A stretch of DNA of 64,000 bases from Levilactobacillus namurensis (GTDB taxonomy: Bacteria > Bacillota > Bacilli > Lactobacillales > Lactobacillaceae): assembly GCF_032197885.1 (NCBI RefSeq), contig NZ_CP134159.1:186001-250000 (forward strand). The letters are read 5' to 3'. Shown here piece after piece: positions 41,798 through 50,419 of this stretch. Under the pieces are notes generated by a model. The model did not search any database. It had not been told where the DNA came from and worked only from the letters and a program-made list of their open reading frames with translations. The position numbers and the translations under genes are program-made. Each line of letters opens with the position of its first letter. The first letter of the stretch is position 1.

Positions 41798-43260
41798 GGT
41801 TCTTCGTCAACTGTTGTTGGTGAACAAAATATTGGAGTTCTAATCACTTGGTGATTAGAGCTCTTTTTGTATGAACTCGAAAAGCGAACAGCACTCTTAG
41901 CCGGAATCTGAAGAAGTTTCGGTAACCAAATCCAGTGCGTTTAATGACTTTAATCTTGTTGTTTGAACCTTCTAAGGGCCCGTTGGTGTAATGGTGAGTA
42001 AAGGTATTGCCAATTTCATCATGATGAGTCGCTAGGGTCTGGAGGGTTGCCAACATCTCTTCCGAGCAGCCCTCTAAGTGATGGAATACTTGATTATAGT
42101 TGGGCCAATCACGGTTTTTGATGGTTTCACGTAACCGATTCATCACGTTGTAAGTTTGCTTGAGCTCGGGATCAATGTCCAATAAAGCATCAACCACATC
42201 AGTGGCAGTCGCTGGATAAGGGAAGTTTGTCCACTTACGGAAAGCTTCGTAGTTGAGGTGATTTTCCGGCGTTAATAATAGTTTCCAATAGCGTTTTAGG
42301 GCGTGATACTCGCGTGAGGAAGTCGCCAGGGTTTTCATGAGGCGCACCCGCGTCTTATTAAAAGCTCGATTTAAAGCGTTAACCAAGTGGAACGGATCGA
42401 TGACAACGATGGCGTTCGGAAAGATCTGCCCCACCAATTTGGGATAGGTATAGTTCATATCGGTGACGATAATTTTCACATTTTCTCGCGCAGCCTGGTC
42501 GTAATGCTGGAAATACTTTTGAAGCTGATAAATGGTCCTAAAGGGTAACAGGTCGATCAATTCGTGGGTTTCCGCATCCATAAATTCAAAGCTCATCGCG
42601 TCGGTGGCGCTCTTAGTGCTTTTAACTTCGTCCATGAGGAGAACTTTTGGTAAATAGTGCCAGTTGGTTTGAAAGTCCCGTTCAGCGCGCAAGAGCTGCC
42701 GACCAACGAATGAATCCGAAGTGGATAACTCATCGGCAATGTGTTTGAGCGAAACCGGTTCGGTCAGTTTTTCTAAGCATTGTTTGCGGGTCGTATTTGA
42801 AATCGTGCAGTGTTTCGGCACCGCATTCGTCTGCGCCAGGAAATTGGTATGACAAGCCTTACAGTGAAAGTTTCGCCGATTGAGACACAGGATAACGGTG
42901 CTGCCCAATGTTTTTGCGAATCTAATGGTGGTCTTCCGCCAACCATAGCCAATAATTTGGTGATCATTGATAATCCCACAATTGCGGCATGCCTTGGGGG
43001 TGTAGTTTAGGGACCCCACCAATCGAATCACTCCATCATCACCCACTTGTCCTTCCTCAATTATTAAGTGTTCATCATCTATTCCTAACAACATTTTCGT
43101 AGTATCATTTGACATAGGGCATTTCCTTTCTTGACTTAATTCTGTGGTGGGAGCAAGTTAACGGACGGGAGATGTCCGCTTTTTTATTCTAATGATAAAC
43201 AAAAAATCTGTCATCAGTAATAGATAAAAATCTATTACCAACAACAGATATTGTAGAACC
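41798..43260 (-). mobile_element. ISL3-family insertion sequence, complete
   Basis: 1463 bp with imperfect terminal inverted repeats of about 23 bp (GGTTCT.C...CTGTTGTTGG at both ends). CCTTTTGG occurs exactly at 41790-41797 and 43261-43268: an 8-bp target duplication, the size expected for ISL3 elements. The one gene inside is intact. Perfect duplication and an intact transposase point to a recent insertion. Confidence 0.92.
41844..43115 (-). CDS. tnp: ISL3-family transposase
   Basis: 423 aa. N-terminal zinc-finger pairs (KACRNCG near residue 41 and HCKAC near 86), then a helix-turn-helix (LKHIADELSTSDSFVGRQLL) and a DDE-type catalytic domain with LLMDEVKS, IIVTDMNYTYP, VVIDPFHLV and the C-terminal TNGPLEGSNNKIKVIKRTGFGYRNF segment typical of ISL3. 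Frame intact. Confidence 0.95.
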   Translation of the reverse strand: MSNDTTKMLLGIDDEHLIIEEGQVGDDGVIRLVGSLNYTPKACRNCGIINDHQIIGYGWRKTTIRFAKTLGSTVILCLNRRNFHCKACHTNFLAQTNAVPKHCTISNTTRKQCLEKLTEPVSLKHIADELSTSDSFVGRQLLRAERDFQTNWHYLPKVLLMDEVKSTKSATDAMSFEFMDAETHELIDLLPFRTIYQLQKYFQHYDQAARENVKIIVTDMNYTYPKLVGQIFPNAIVVIDPFHLVNALNRAFNKTRVRLMKTLATSSREYHALKRYWKLLLTPENHLNYEAFRKWTNFPYPATATDVVDALLDIDPELKQTYNVMNRLRETIKNRDWPNYNQVFHHLEGCSEEMLATLQTLATHHDEIGNTFTHHYTNGPLEGSNNKIKVIKRTGFGYRNFFRFRLRVLFAFRVHTKRALITK

Positions 43261-43290
43261 CCTTTTGGTTAGTGTGGTAAATGCAGGCGC

Positions 43291-44280
43291 TTAATCAGAC
43301 GGCTGGTCGTCGTCATCATCTGCGTCGAGGAGTGGGTTGAAGGCTTTGTCACGCAGACTCTTGCCCTTTAACCCCGCGTTATCTAACCGGCTAGCGGTGT
43401 CGTAGCCCAGTTGCTGGCTCTTATCGACGAAGTATTGGCGGACCAGCATTTCATAGTGCCAGAAGTCCCGTTCGTACTGGTCGTAACTCGCCAGATGCTG
43501 CCAGGGGCGGGACCGTAACAGGTAGCCCACGAAGTGCCGGATCAAGACGTGGTGGCTGGCCCGTTCAAAGTCGGGATAGGTTTCCGGAAAGCTGGTCTTG
43601 ACCCATTTTAACCAACTGGCATCCTTCTGGAAGTTGTAGGTGAAGTCCAGAAATGCCATCTGACCTTCCCCCAAGCGGTTGAGTAAGGTCTGGTCCGGGT
43701 ACCGTGCCGTATTATGGTGCAGGGCGTCGATTAACTTTTGAGGCTGGACCTCCTGGTTGTATAGGGGAACGTTGAATAGGATCACCCCAGAGCTAATGTA
43801 CTTCTGGGAGTCTTTGAGTTCGGGGAACTCGGGCTTTTGGAAGACGGCCTTTTGACTATAGTAGAAAAAGTCGGGCACGGCCGCGAAGAGCTTGTCATCT
43901 GGGCACAGGTCGAACATCGGGGTGATGTCGCCGTAGACTAAGGTGTCGTTATCTAAGTAGAGCTGACGGTCGTAGTTCGGGAAGAAGCTGGGAGCGAAGA
44001 GCCGCCAGGTCACCACCAGTGGGAACCGCTCGTTGTGGTAGTCGTCGAAGTCGGCCCGGGTGATCGGCGGATTGAAGAAGTAGACCTTCACCTGGGGCTT
44101 ATGGAACCGCTCGGGCAGACTCCGCACCAGTTCAATGTCCGAGTTGAAGATGTCGTCACCCATGACCAAGACGTCCAGAGGCTCGGCGCTTTGGTAGTGG
44201 TCGATGACTGAGGCTAGTGATGTGGCCGTTAACAGGATATCTAGCCGGCTTACTGTATAGATTAAAGCGTGTTTTGCCAT
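43291..44280 (-). CDS. Glycosyltransferase family 8 protein
   Basis: 329 aa. The metal-binding DxD motif is seen as YLDNDTLVYGDI near residue 127, preceded by the family TWRLFAPSFFP segment; HHVLIRHFVGYLLRSRPW near residue 240 holds the C-terminal donor-site His. GT8 enzymes move glucose or galactose from UDP-sugars onto cell-wall polymers or glycoproteins. The C-terminus is acidic (DADDDDDQ). It stands alone, just beyond the IS element. Confidence 0.88.
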   Translation of the reverse strand: MAKHALIYTVSRLDILLTATSLASVIDHYQSAEPLDVLVMGDDIFNSDIELVRSLPERFHKPQVKVYFFNPPITRADFDDYHNERFPLVVTWRLFAPSFFPNYDRQLYLDNDTLVYGDITPMFDLCPDDKLFAAVPDFFYYSQKAVFQKPEFPELKDSQKYISSGVILFNVPLYNQEVQPQKLIDALHHNTARYPDQTLLNRLGEGQMAFLDFTYNFQKDASWLKWVKTSFPETYPDFERASHHVLIRHFVGYLLRSRPWQHLASYDQYERDFWHYEMLVRQYFVDKSQQLGYDTASRLDNAGLKGKSLRDKAFNPLLDADDDDDQPSD

Positions 44281-44449
44281 AGTCAGTCCCCCCTAGAGAC
44301 GTGCATCGTGAATGCGTCCTCAATCCCAGCGGGTCGGCGTCTCACGACTTATCAGTTGGTTAATCTTCTTAATTGTAGGTGTTTTAAAAAAGGGTGTCAA
44401 CTGCTTAGGGCTTACCGGAAACAACTTACTGGAATCAGGGGATGGGCGC

Positions 44450-44481
44450 AAAAAAGACGCGAGCTGGAAAGCTCACGCCTC
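44450..44481 (-). terminator. Rho-independent terminator after the P-type ATPase gene
   Basis: GGCGTGAGC pairs with GCTCGCGTC (wobble) on the minus strand, followed by TTTTTT. Confidence 0.85.
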
Positions 44482-44501
44482 TGGAGGAAAAACTGGGAGA
44501 A

Positions 44502-46403
44502 TTAGTTGGTTGCGAGTTGTTGCTGGGCTGGCTTGGCGGCCTTGGTGACCCGTGGCTTGTACCCAATCAAGCGCATCGCGTTGAAGATGACGACCAGGAT
44601 GGACGCTTCGTGAACGAACATCCCACTGGCCATGTAGATGTAACCGTAGAATAAACCGATTAGCAGGAAGACCACGGTCAAGATGGCAATCGTGATGTTT
44701 TGCTTGGTGTTCGCAGAGGTCTTCTTGGCTAAGCCGACCGCGTGGTTCAAAGCGGTGAAGCTGGATTGCATCAAGACCACGTCGGCCGTTTCGATGGCGA
44801 CGTCGGTCCCACCGCCCATGGCGATTCCGATGTTGGCCGTGGCTAAGGAAGGACTGTCGTTGATCCCGTCGCCAACGAAGGCAACGTTGCGACCTTGGTC
44901 TTGGAACTTCTTGACGAACTTGACCTTGTCAGCGGGAAGTAAGTCGGCGTGAACTTCGTCGATCGCCAGTGAAGAAGCAACGGCGTCGGCGGTGGCTTGG
45001 TTATCACCGGTCAACATCACTAAGTGCTTGATACCTTGACGCTTCAAAGCTAAGAGTGCGGCTGGAACTTCTGGCCGAATCTGGTCAGCGACACCTAAGA
45101 TGTAGGCTAACTTGCCTTGGTAACCCACTAAGACCGTGGATTGACCCTCGTCTTGCATCTTGTGGAGGTCTTGTTCCTGTTGGGCCGTTAACGTAATACC
45201 GTTGGCGGTCAATAACTTGGCGTTCCCAACGTAGAGTGGCGCATCGTTCCAGGTGCCGACCATCCCTTGACCCTTGACGGTCTGGGTGTCCATGGCACCA
45301 GTAGCGGCTTGCAGGTGAGCGGCTAAGTGTTGCGTAATGGCTTGGGCTAAGGGGTGGTCAGAAGCCTGTTCGACTTGGGCCACACCAGCTAAGAGACTGT
45401 CATCCTGGCTGTAACGTTGCAGGTCCGCAACCGTCATCTTACCCGTGGTCAGGGTCCCCGTCTTATCGAAGACTAAGGTGTCGACTTTGGCCAGACTATC
45501 GACCACGTCGCCCCCCTTGATCAAGATACCGTGCTTGGCACCGTTCCCGATACCGGCGACGTTGGAGACGGGCGCACCGATGACCAAGGCCCCAGGGCAA
45601 CCCAGAACCAGCACCGTGATGGCTAACCGTAAGTTTTGGGAGAAGATAAAGACTAGGATCGCAATGACTAAGACTGCGGGCGTGTAGTATTGGGCAAACT
45701 TATCAATGAACTTTTCGGCAGGGGACTTGGTGTCTTGAGCTTCTTCGACCAATTCGATGATCTTGGAGAACGTGGTCTCGTCACCGACTTGGGTGGCTTC
45801 AATCTGGAGGGTCCCGCTTTCCACGATGGCTCCGGAGTAGACGCCGTCACCAGATTGCTTGTTGATGGGCCGGGATTCACCGGTAATGGAGGCTTCGTTG
45901 ACGTAGCCAGAGCCGTCGGTCACTTGACCGTCGACGGGGACTTGGCCCCCAGCCTTGACTAAGACCACGTTGCCTTCTTCCAGGTCGTCGACGTCGACTT
46001 CACTGGTCGAGCCGTCGTCTGCTAAGAGGGTGGCGGTGGTGGGGGCCATTTCCGTTAAGGATTGGATGGCGCCCCGGGTCTTGGCTAAGGTCTTCTGTTC
46101 CAGGTAAGAACCGAAGAGGAAGAGGAAGGTCACGATGGCGGATTCTTCGAATTCACCAATCGCGAAGGCCCCGATAACGGCGATGCCGACTAAGAGTTCA
46201 ATACTAAAGACTTTGGCGCGTAATGCGCTGATGGCCCGTAGGACGATGGGGGCAGCGGCAATTACGGAGGCGATGATCCAGGCCGTGTCGGTGACGTACG
46301 GGACGTGGGTGAACCAGGCGTTGAGGAAGCCCAGGACGATCAGGCCCGCGGACCAGAAAGTAATGGGAGTGGTGTGTTGATAGATGTAGCGTTGAAATGC
46401 CAT
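44502..46403 (-). CDS. Heavy-metal P-type ATPase (P1B) with CPG motif
   Basis: 633 aa. Phosphorylation motif DKTGTLT (Asp313), TGES in the actuator domain (174-177) and GDGINDSPSLATANIGIAMGGG in the hinge are present. The translocation motif is Cys269-Pro-Gly instead of the usual CPC. There is no N-terminal metal-binding domain; a stand-alone HMA protein is encoded at 54599-54826 instead. It exports divalent or soft metals (Zn, Cd, Co or Cu). Two FNR/CRP-like boxes lie in its upstream region. Confidence 0.9.
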   Translation of the reverse strand: MAFQRYIYQHTTPITFWSAGLIVLGFLNAWFTHVPYVTDTAWIIASVIAAAPIVLRAISALRAKVFSIELLVGIAVIGAFAIGEFEESAIVTFLFLFGSYLEQKTLAKTRGAIQSLTEMAPTTATLLADDGSTSEVDVDDLEEGNVVLVKAGGQVPVDGQVTDGSGYVNEASITGESRPINKQSGDGVYSGAIVESGTLQIEATQVGDETTFSKIIELVEEAQDTKSPAEKFIDKFAQYYTPAVLVIAILVFIFSQNLRLAITVLVLGCPGALVIGAPVSNVAGIGNGAKHGILIKGGDVVDSLAKVDTLVFDKTGTLTTGKMTVADLQRYSQDDSLLAGVAQVEQASDHPLAQAITQHLAAHLQAATGAMDTQTVKGQGMVGTWNDAPLYVGNAKLLTANGITLTAQQEQDLHKMQDEGQSTVLVGYQGKLAYILGVADQIRPEVPAALLALKRQGIKHLVMLTGDNQATADAVASSLAIDEVHADLLPADKVKFVKKFQDQGRNVAFVGDGINDSPSLATANIGIAMGGGTDVAIETADVVLMQSSFTALNHAVGLAKKTSANTKQNITIAILTVVFLLIGLFYGYIYMASGMFVHEASILVVIFNAMRLIGYKPRVTKAAKPAQQQLATN

Positions 46404-46504
46404 GAGAAATCGTTCCTTTCTAGATTGTGATGATTAGCGATTTGGATAATGACGCTGATGATTGCTAATTGATGTGTTCATTATAAGGCGGATCGGCGAT
46501 GATT

Positions 46505-46624
46505 AACTTGATGTGAATCAAGTTGGTGAAAAAAGATTGGCTAGCTTGGTGAACGCCTCGCTGATCACTTAACAGGACCCATTATGGGCCGGACTCGGCG
46601 GGATTAACTTGATGCAAATCAAGT
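46505..46624 (-). promoter_or_regulatory. Two FNR/CRP-like boxes upstream of the metal ATPase
   Basis: AACTTGATGTGAATCAAGTT (46505-46524) and AACTTGATGCAAATCAAGT (46606-46624) are near-perfect inverted repeats with the TTGAT-N4-ATCAA core. Their centres are 101 bp apart. The Crp/Fnr superfamily, including the Flp regulators of lactobacilli, uses this core. A related box precedes the HMA gene at 54885-54902. No such regulator is encoded in this window. Confidence 0.7.
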
Positions 46625-46754
46625 CTGGTAAAAAAGGGAATGATTTTTAGAAATTGGTTGGCAAGGGGTGGCGGTAGGCGGCTTTGGTTGTACCTTGTCC
46701 CTTTTAGAAAACGCTTTTATAATTATAGTAACGATAGCTTCAAAGGAGGACACG

Positions 46755-47116
46755 ATGCCCAAAGAACTCAGTCACCATCGCTTACACCTTTTCATGGCGA
46801 TGTTTATCTTGATTTCGTTTATGTTGGGGTGCAATGAATACATGGTAGTGGGGAATCTAACTTTGATTGCGCAGACCTATCATGAATCGTTGAGCCAAGT
46901 TTCCAGTTTAGTGGCCATCTTTGCGTGGACCTACGCCATTGTGACCCCCATCCTGGCCATTTTTACCAACCGCGTGCATAAATATTACCTATTAGTGGGG
47001 CTACTAGTGGTCGCGGGGATGGTGGAGGTCCTACTGTTGGGTATTGCCTAGTCGCCACGGTGTTCGTCTTTATCCTGATTCGGCATCAGACTCCAGAAAA
47101 TAAGGGAACGCGATAG
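46755..47116 (+). pseudogene. MFS transporter with large internal deletion
   Basis: A good start (AAAGGAGG, ATG at 46755) begins the N-terminal three spans of an MFS protein (MFILISFMLGCNEYMVVGNLTLIAQTYH). The frame stops at 47051, but a one-base shift at about 47040 continues as VATVFVFILIRHQTPENKGTR-stop, the C-terminal end of the same kind of protein. The roughly 280 codons between are gone. The result cannot transport. Confidence 0.82.
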
Positions 47117-47152
47117 CCCTGGTCGGAACATAAAAATCTCAAATCGGACGTT

Positions 47153-47197
47153 ATCCGGTTATTGGTCAAGCTTAATGATCAATAACCGGATTTTTTG
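47153..47197 (+). terminator. Rho-independent terminator
   Basis: ATCCGGTTATTG pairs with CAATAACCGGAT, followed by six T, behind the MFS remnant. Confidence 0.88.
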
Positions 47198-47303
47198 GTC
47201 AAATCAAGCGGAAAATAGCCCCACTTTTTCATGAAAAATAGGCGGGTGATTTTTCACCACTAAATGTTCATTTGGGGGTTACTTTTAACCACCAATTATA
47301 CTT

Positions 47304-47340
47304 TTGACAACGTTGTAATCGCTTTCTCTGATGCTAAGAT
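47304..47340 (+). promoter_or_regulatory. Promoter region with cre site before the alpha-galactosidase operon
   Basis: TGTAATCGCTTTCT (47314-47327) fits the cre consensus at every defined position. It overlaps a TTGTAA-16-TAAGAT promoter candidate (47313-47340), and TTGACA lies at 47304-47309. CcpA binding here would shut off the operon in glucose. The 47198-47444 gap holds nothing else I can see. Confidence 0.68.
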
Positions 47341-47444
47341 TATAGTTGTAGGCTGGAAGTAAATAGGAACTAATTTTGTTCTACAAGTCATCGATGAGGT
47401 CCGCGTCAGCCCAATAACGGCCTGATCGAAGAAAGAGGTATGCT

Positions 47445-48716
47445 ATGACGAAAGATTTTCGACAGTTTGCTTTGACCCCCCCACGGGGCTGGAATAGTTG
47501 GGACAGCTACGGGGCCTCTGTGCGTGAGGACGAAGTGAAACGCAACGCTGACTATATGAGCCAGCACTTAAAGTCAGCTGGTTGGCAGTATGTCACAGTC
47601 GATATTCAATGGTATGAACCAACGGCCGATTCATCTAAGTATCACAACTTTGCGCCGCTGGTGATGGATGAGTATTCTCGGTTACTGCCGGATCCTGGCC
47701 GGTTCCCTTCTGCGGCGAACGGACAGGGATTCAAGCCGTTGGCGGACTACGTGCATCGGCTGGGGTTGAAGTTTGGGATACATATCATGCGCGGAATTCC
47801 GCGACAAGCGGTTCATCAAGCCACTGCGTTGAAGGGCACCACCAAAACGGCCCGCGATATTACGCTGAATAATATCTGTCCCTGGAACGCCGACATGTAT
47901 GGTGTGAACGTGGACCTGCCAGAAGGCCAGGCTTACTACAATTCGTTGATGGATCTCTATGCTAGCTGGGGTGTGGACTTTATCAAGTGTGATGATATCG
48001 CCAACTCAGTGATCTACCAGGGAACCCATAAGAAGGAAGTCCAGGCCTTGCGGCAAGCCATTGACCAGACGGGGCGGGAGATGGTGCTGTCCTTGTCACC
48101 GGGACCAGCCCCTGTGAAGAACGGAGCGTTCTTCCAGCAAACCGCGAATATGTGGCGAATCACGGACGACTTCTGGGACGACTGGCGGTTGTTGCTGAAT
48201 ATGTTTGACCGCGCTGAAGAATGGTCCGCGATGTCTCAACCGGGGACTTGGCCAGATTGTGACATGCTCCCTCTGGGGCACATCGGGTTACGCTCCGTAG
48301 ATGGCCCTGGCGGTGACCGCCAGACGCGGTTCACTAAAGCCGAACAACGCACCATGATGACCCTCTGGTGTCTGATGCAGTCCCCGTTGATCATGGGCGG
48401 TGAGTTGCCTGATTTAGATGAGTGGACCAGCAGTCTGTTGACGAATGCTGATTTACTGGAGATGGACGACCAGATTACCTCGAAACACCAACGGTATCGT
48501 GACCAACAGCTTGTGGTTTGGGAAGCCCAGAGTCCGCAGCACCATTATTTTGCTATTTTTAATTTATCGGAACAGGACTTGGACTTAACCCCGGCACTGC
48601 TGAAACGCTTCGCGATTCCGGTGGACGGTGAGACAATTTGGCCGGAACAGACCAGCTTAAAAGGTGTTCCGACCCAGACTCTGGCGGCTCATGATGTGTA
48701 CTTGTTGAAAAACTAG
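47445..48716 (+). CDS. Alpha-galactosidase, GH27 family
   Basis: 423 aa. The N-terminal TPPRGWNSWDSYG segment opens the GH27 TIM barrel; Asp183 in FIKCDD is the likely nucleophile and Asp241 in WRITDDFWD the acid/base. It has no signal peptide and so is cytoplasmic. It would release galactose from melibiose-like or longer alpha-galactosides brought in by the GPH symporter encoded 37 bp downstream. A second alpha-galactosidase of family GH36 is encoded 3 kb away. Confidence 0.9.
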   Translation: MTKDFRQFALTPPRGWNSWDSYGASVREDEVKRNADYMSQHLKSAGWQYVTVDIQWYEPTADSSKYHNFAPLVMDEYSRLLPDPGRFPSAANGQGFKPLADYVHRLGLKFGIHIMRGIPRQAVHQATALKGTTKTARDITLNNICPWNADMYGVNVDLPEGQAYYNSLMDLYASWGVDFIKCDDIANSVIYQGTHKKEVQALRQAIDQTGREMVLSLSPGPAPVKNGAFFQQTANMWRITDDFWDDWRLLLNMFDRAEEWSAMSQPGTWPDCDMLPLGHIGLRSVDGPGGDRQTRFTKAEQRTMMTLWCLMQSPLIMGGELPDLDEWTSSLLTNADLLEMDDQITSKHQRYRDQQLVVWEAQSPQHHYFAIFNLSEQDLDLTPALLKRFAIPVDGETIWPEQTSLKGVPTQTLAAHDVYLLKN

Positions 48717-48752
48717 TGAAAAACCTAACAAAAAAGGAAAGAGTTGAATCTT

Positions 48753-50138
48753 ATGCAGAGCACAGATAAATTACCAGCAGCGACGAGCTATCCAGCTGGT
48801 TCTACCAAGGAAAAGGTCGGCGTTCTAGAACGGTTGAGTTATGCCAACCTTGATTTTGCGGGCCAATTAGTGGCCACGGTGGTTAACAGTTATTTGATGT
48901 ATTTCTTTACCGATGTGGCGTTGATCTCAGCGGCTTCTACGGGGGTTATCTTGATGGTTGCCCGGGTCGTGGACGCCATCGGGGCCCCAGTCTGGGGAAC
49001 CTTGATCGATATGACCCACTCTAAGTTCGGGAAGGCCCGGCCGTTCTTCTTGTGGCTGGCGATTCCTTACGCCGCTAGCGGGATCTTGCTTTTCTGGGCC
49101 CCTGATATGGGCGCTTCCGCCAAAGTCATCTATTGTGCGGTCGTTTACATGATCTACGGGGTTTTGTACTTAGGAATCAACGCCCCAATCACCACGATTT
49201 TGCCGTTAATCACGTCGCATCCGGAACAACGGGTCGTCTTGAATTCGTGGCGGATGGTCGGCTCTAACTTAGGGGTCTTTGTGGTGAACTCCCTGACGTT
49301 ACCATTAGTCGCCTTCTTTGGCGGTGGTAATGACGTTCGCGGGTTCCGGATCTTTATCGTGATCTTCGCTATTCTGAACTTGGTCGGGACGCTGTACTCC
49401 TTCGGCCACGTTCGTGAACGGGTGGTCGTGCCTAGTAGCCAACGGGTTACGCTGAAGGGTAGTATCCATGCCATGAAAGGAAACTGGCCATGGTTCTTGA
49501 TTGTGATTGGGAACTTCTTGTTCTGGGTCGCCCAACAAGGTCGGCAACAATCAATGGTCTACTACTTCACTTACTACTTCGATAACAAGGGCTTGGTCAC
49601 TCTGTTTAACTCAATCGCGATTGTGCAAGTTCTGGGGGTTATTTCAATTCCGTTCTTGAACAAAGTGATGTCGAAGAGTCATATCTGGGCCATGGGTCTG
49701 GCCATTGCCGTCCTGGGTCAATTCGTGATTATGTTCTCCGGCTTGAGTGTTGCCGGGGCAACGGCCGGCTGGCTGATTGCCAACGTTGGTTCCGGGATCG
49801 CCGTATCCATGCCATTTGCCATGTTAGGGTCCGGCGTGGACTACGGGGAATGGAAGAACGGCATCAACGCCGCTGGTTTGTTGACCACGATTGGGTCAGC
49901 CTTCTGTATGTCCATGGGGATGGGCTTAGCCGGTGCGATGAACGGGGGAATTATGTCTTCCTTCGGTTACATTGCCAACCATGCGCAAACGGCCCACGCC
50001 ATCACCGGGATCGGTATCTCCTTCAACTGGGTAACCATCCTGATGTATGCTTTAGCGATTATCCCAGCAATCATTTACCAGAAGTTTGAAAACCAAGAAG
50101 CCGATATCACGGCTGAACTGGCTAAGACGCGTGAATAA
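48753..50138 (+). CDS. GPH-family glycoside:cation symporter (melibiose/raffinose type)
   Basis: 461 aa from the ATG at 48753 (an in-frame TTG lies at 48744 directly after the ribosome binding site). About 12 spans. The family signature region DAIGAPVWGTLIDMTHSKFGKARPFFLW (MelB loop 2-3 motif) is clear, and the protein ends without a PTS IIA domain. It imports alpha-galactosides with a proton or sodium ion. It forms an operon with the GH27 gene. Confidence 0.9.
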   Translation: MQSTDKLPAATSYPAGSTKEKVGVLERLSYANLDFAGQLVATVVNSYLMYFFTDVALISAASTGVILMVARVVDAIGAPVWGTLIDMTHSKFGKARPFFLWLAIPYAASGILLFWAPDMGASAKVIYCAVVYMIYGVLYLGINAPITTILPLITSHPEQRVVLNSWRMVGSNLGVFVVNSLTLPLVAFFGGGNDVRGFRIFIVIFAILNLVGTLYSFGHVRERVVVPSSQRVTLKGSIHAMKGNWPWFLIVIGNFLFWVAQQGRQQSMVYYFTYYFDNKGLVTLFNSIAIVQVLGVISIPFLNKVMSKSHIWAMGLAIAVLGQFVIMFSGLSVAGATAGWLIANVGSGIAVSMPFAMLGSGVDYGEWKNGINAAGLLTTIGSAFCMSMGMGLAGAMNGGIMSSFGYIANHAQTAHAITGIGISFNWVTILMYALAIIPAIIYQKFENQEADITAELAKTRE

Positions 50139-50160
50139 GCTAAGCGTTGATTGACCAGTA

Positions 50161-50213
50161 AAGAACCCCCTAACTAACAACCCTTACGGATTGTGGTTAG
50201 GGGGTTCTTTTGG
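50161..50213. terminator. Bidirectional terminator
   Basis: AAAGAACCCCCTAAC pairs with GTTAGGGGGTTCTTT, flanked by A and T runs; it separates the symporter gene from the convergent 50222-50419 gene. Confidence 0.9.
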
Positions 50214-50221
50214 CGTGATAA

Positions 50222-50419
50222 TTAATCAATCAGCTGAATGGTGGCTTGGGTGAGCGCCGCAGGAGCCACTCTGACGGTTTGGGGCGTGGTAGGTGCACCG
50301 GATTTCTTGGGGTGCGTGAGCGCGCGATAGCCTAGAAAGAGGCCGTCGACGACTAGAATCACGATGATCATAATCAGTACGTTCATGTGGCCCTTGGGCC
50401 GTTGGTTAGGGTTGTTCAT
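50222..50419 (-). CDS. Small single-span membrane protein
   Basis: 65 aa: a polar N-terminus, one span (about residues 13-31, NVLIMIIVILVVDGLFLGY) and a polar Pro/Thr/Ala tail. Its ATG overlaps the stop of the AraC gene (ATGA), so its translation is coupled to the regulator. The family is not recognised; a link to alpha-galactoside control is suggested only by position. Confidence 0.65.
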   Translation of the reverse strand: MNNPNQRPKGHMNVLIMIIVILVVDGLFLGYRALTHPKKSGAPTTPQTVRVAPAALTQATIQLID

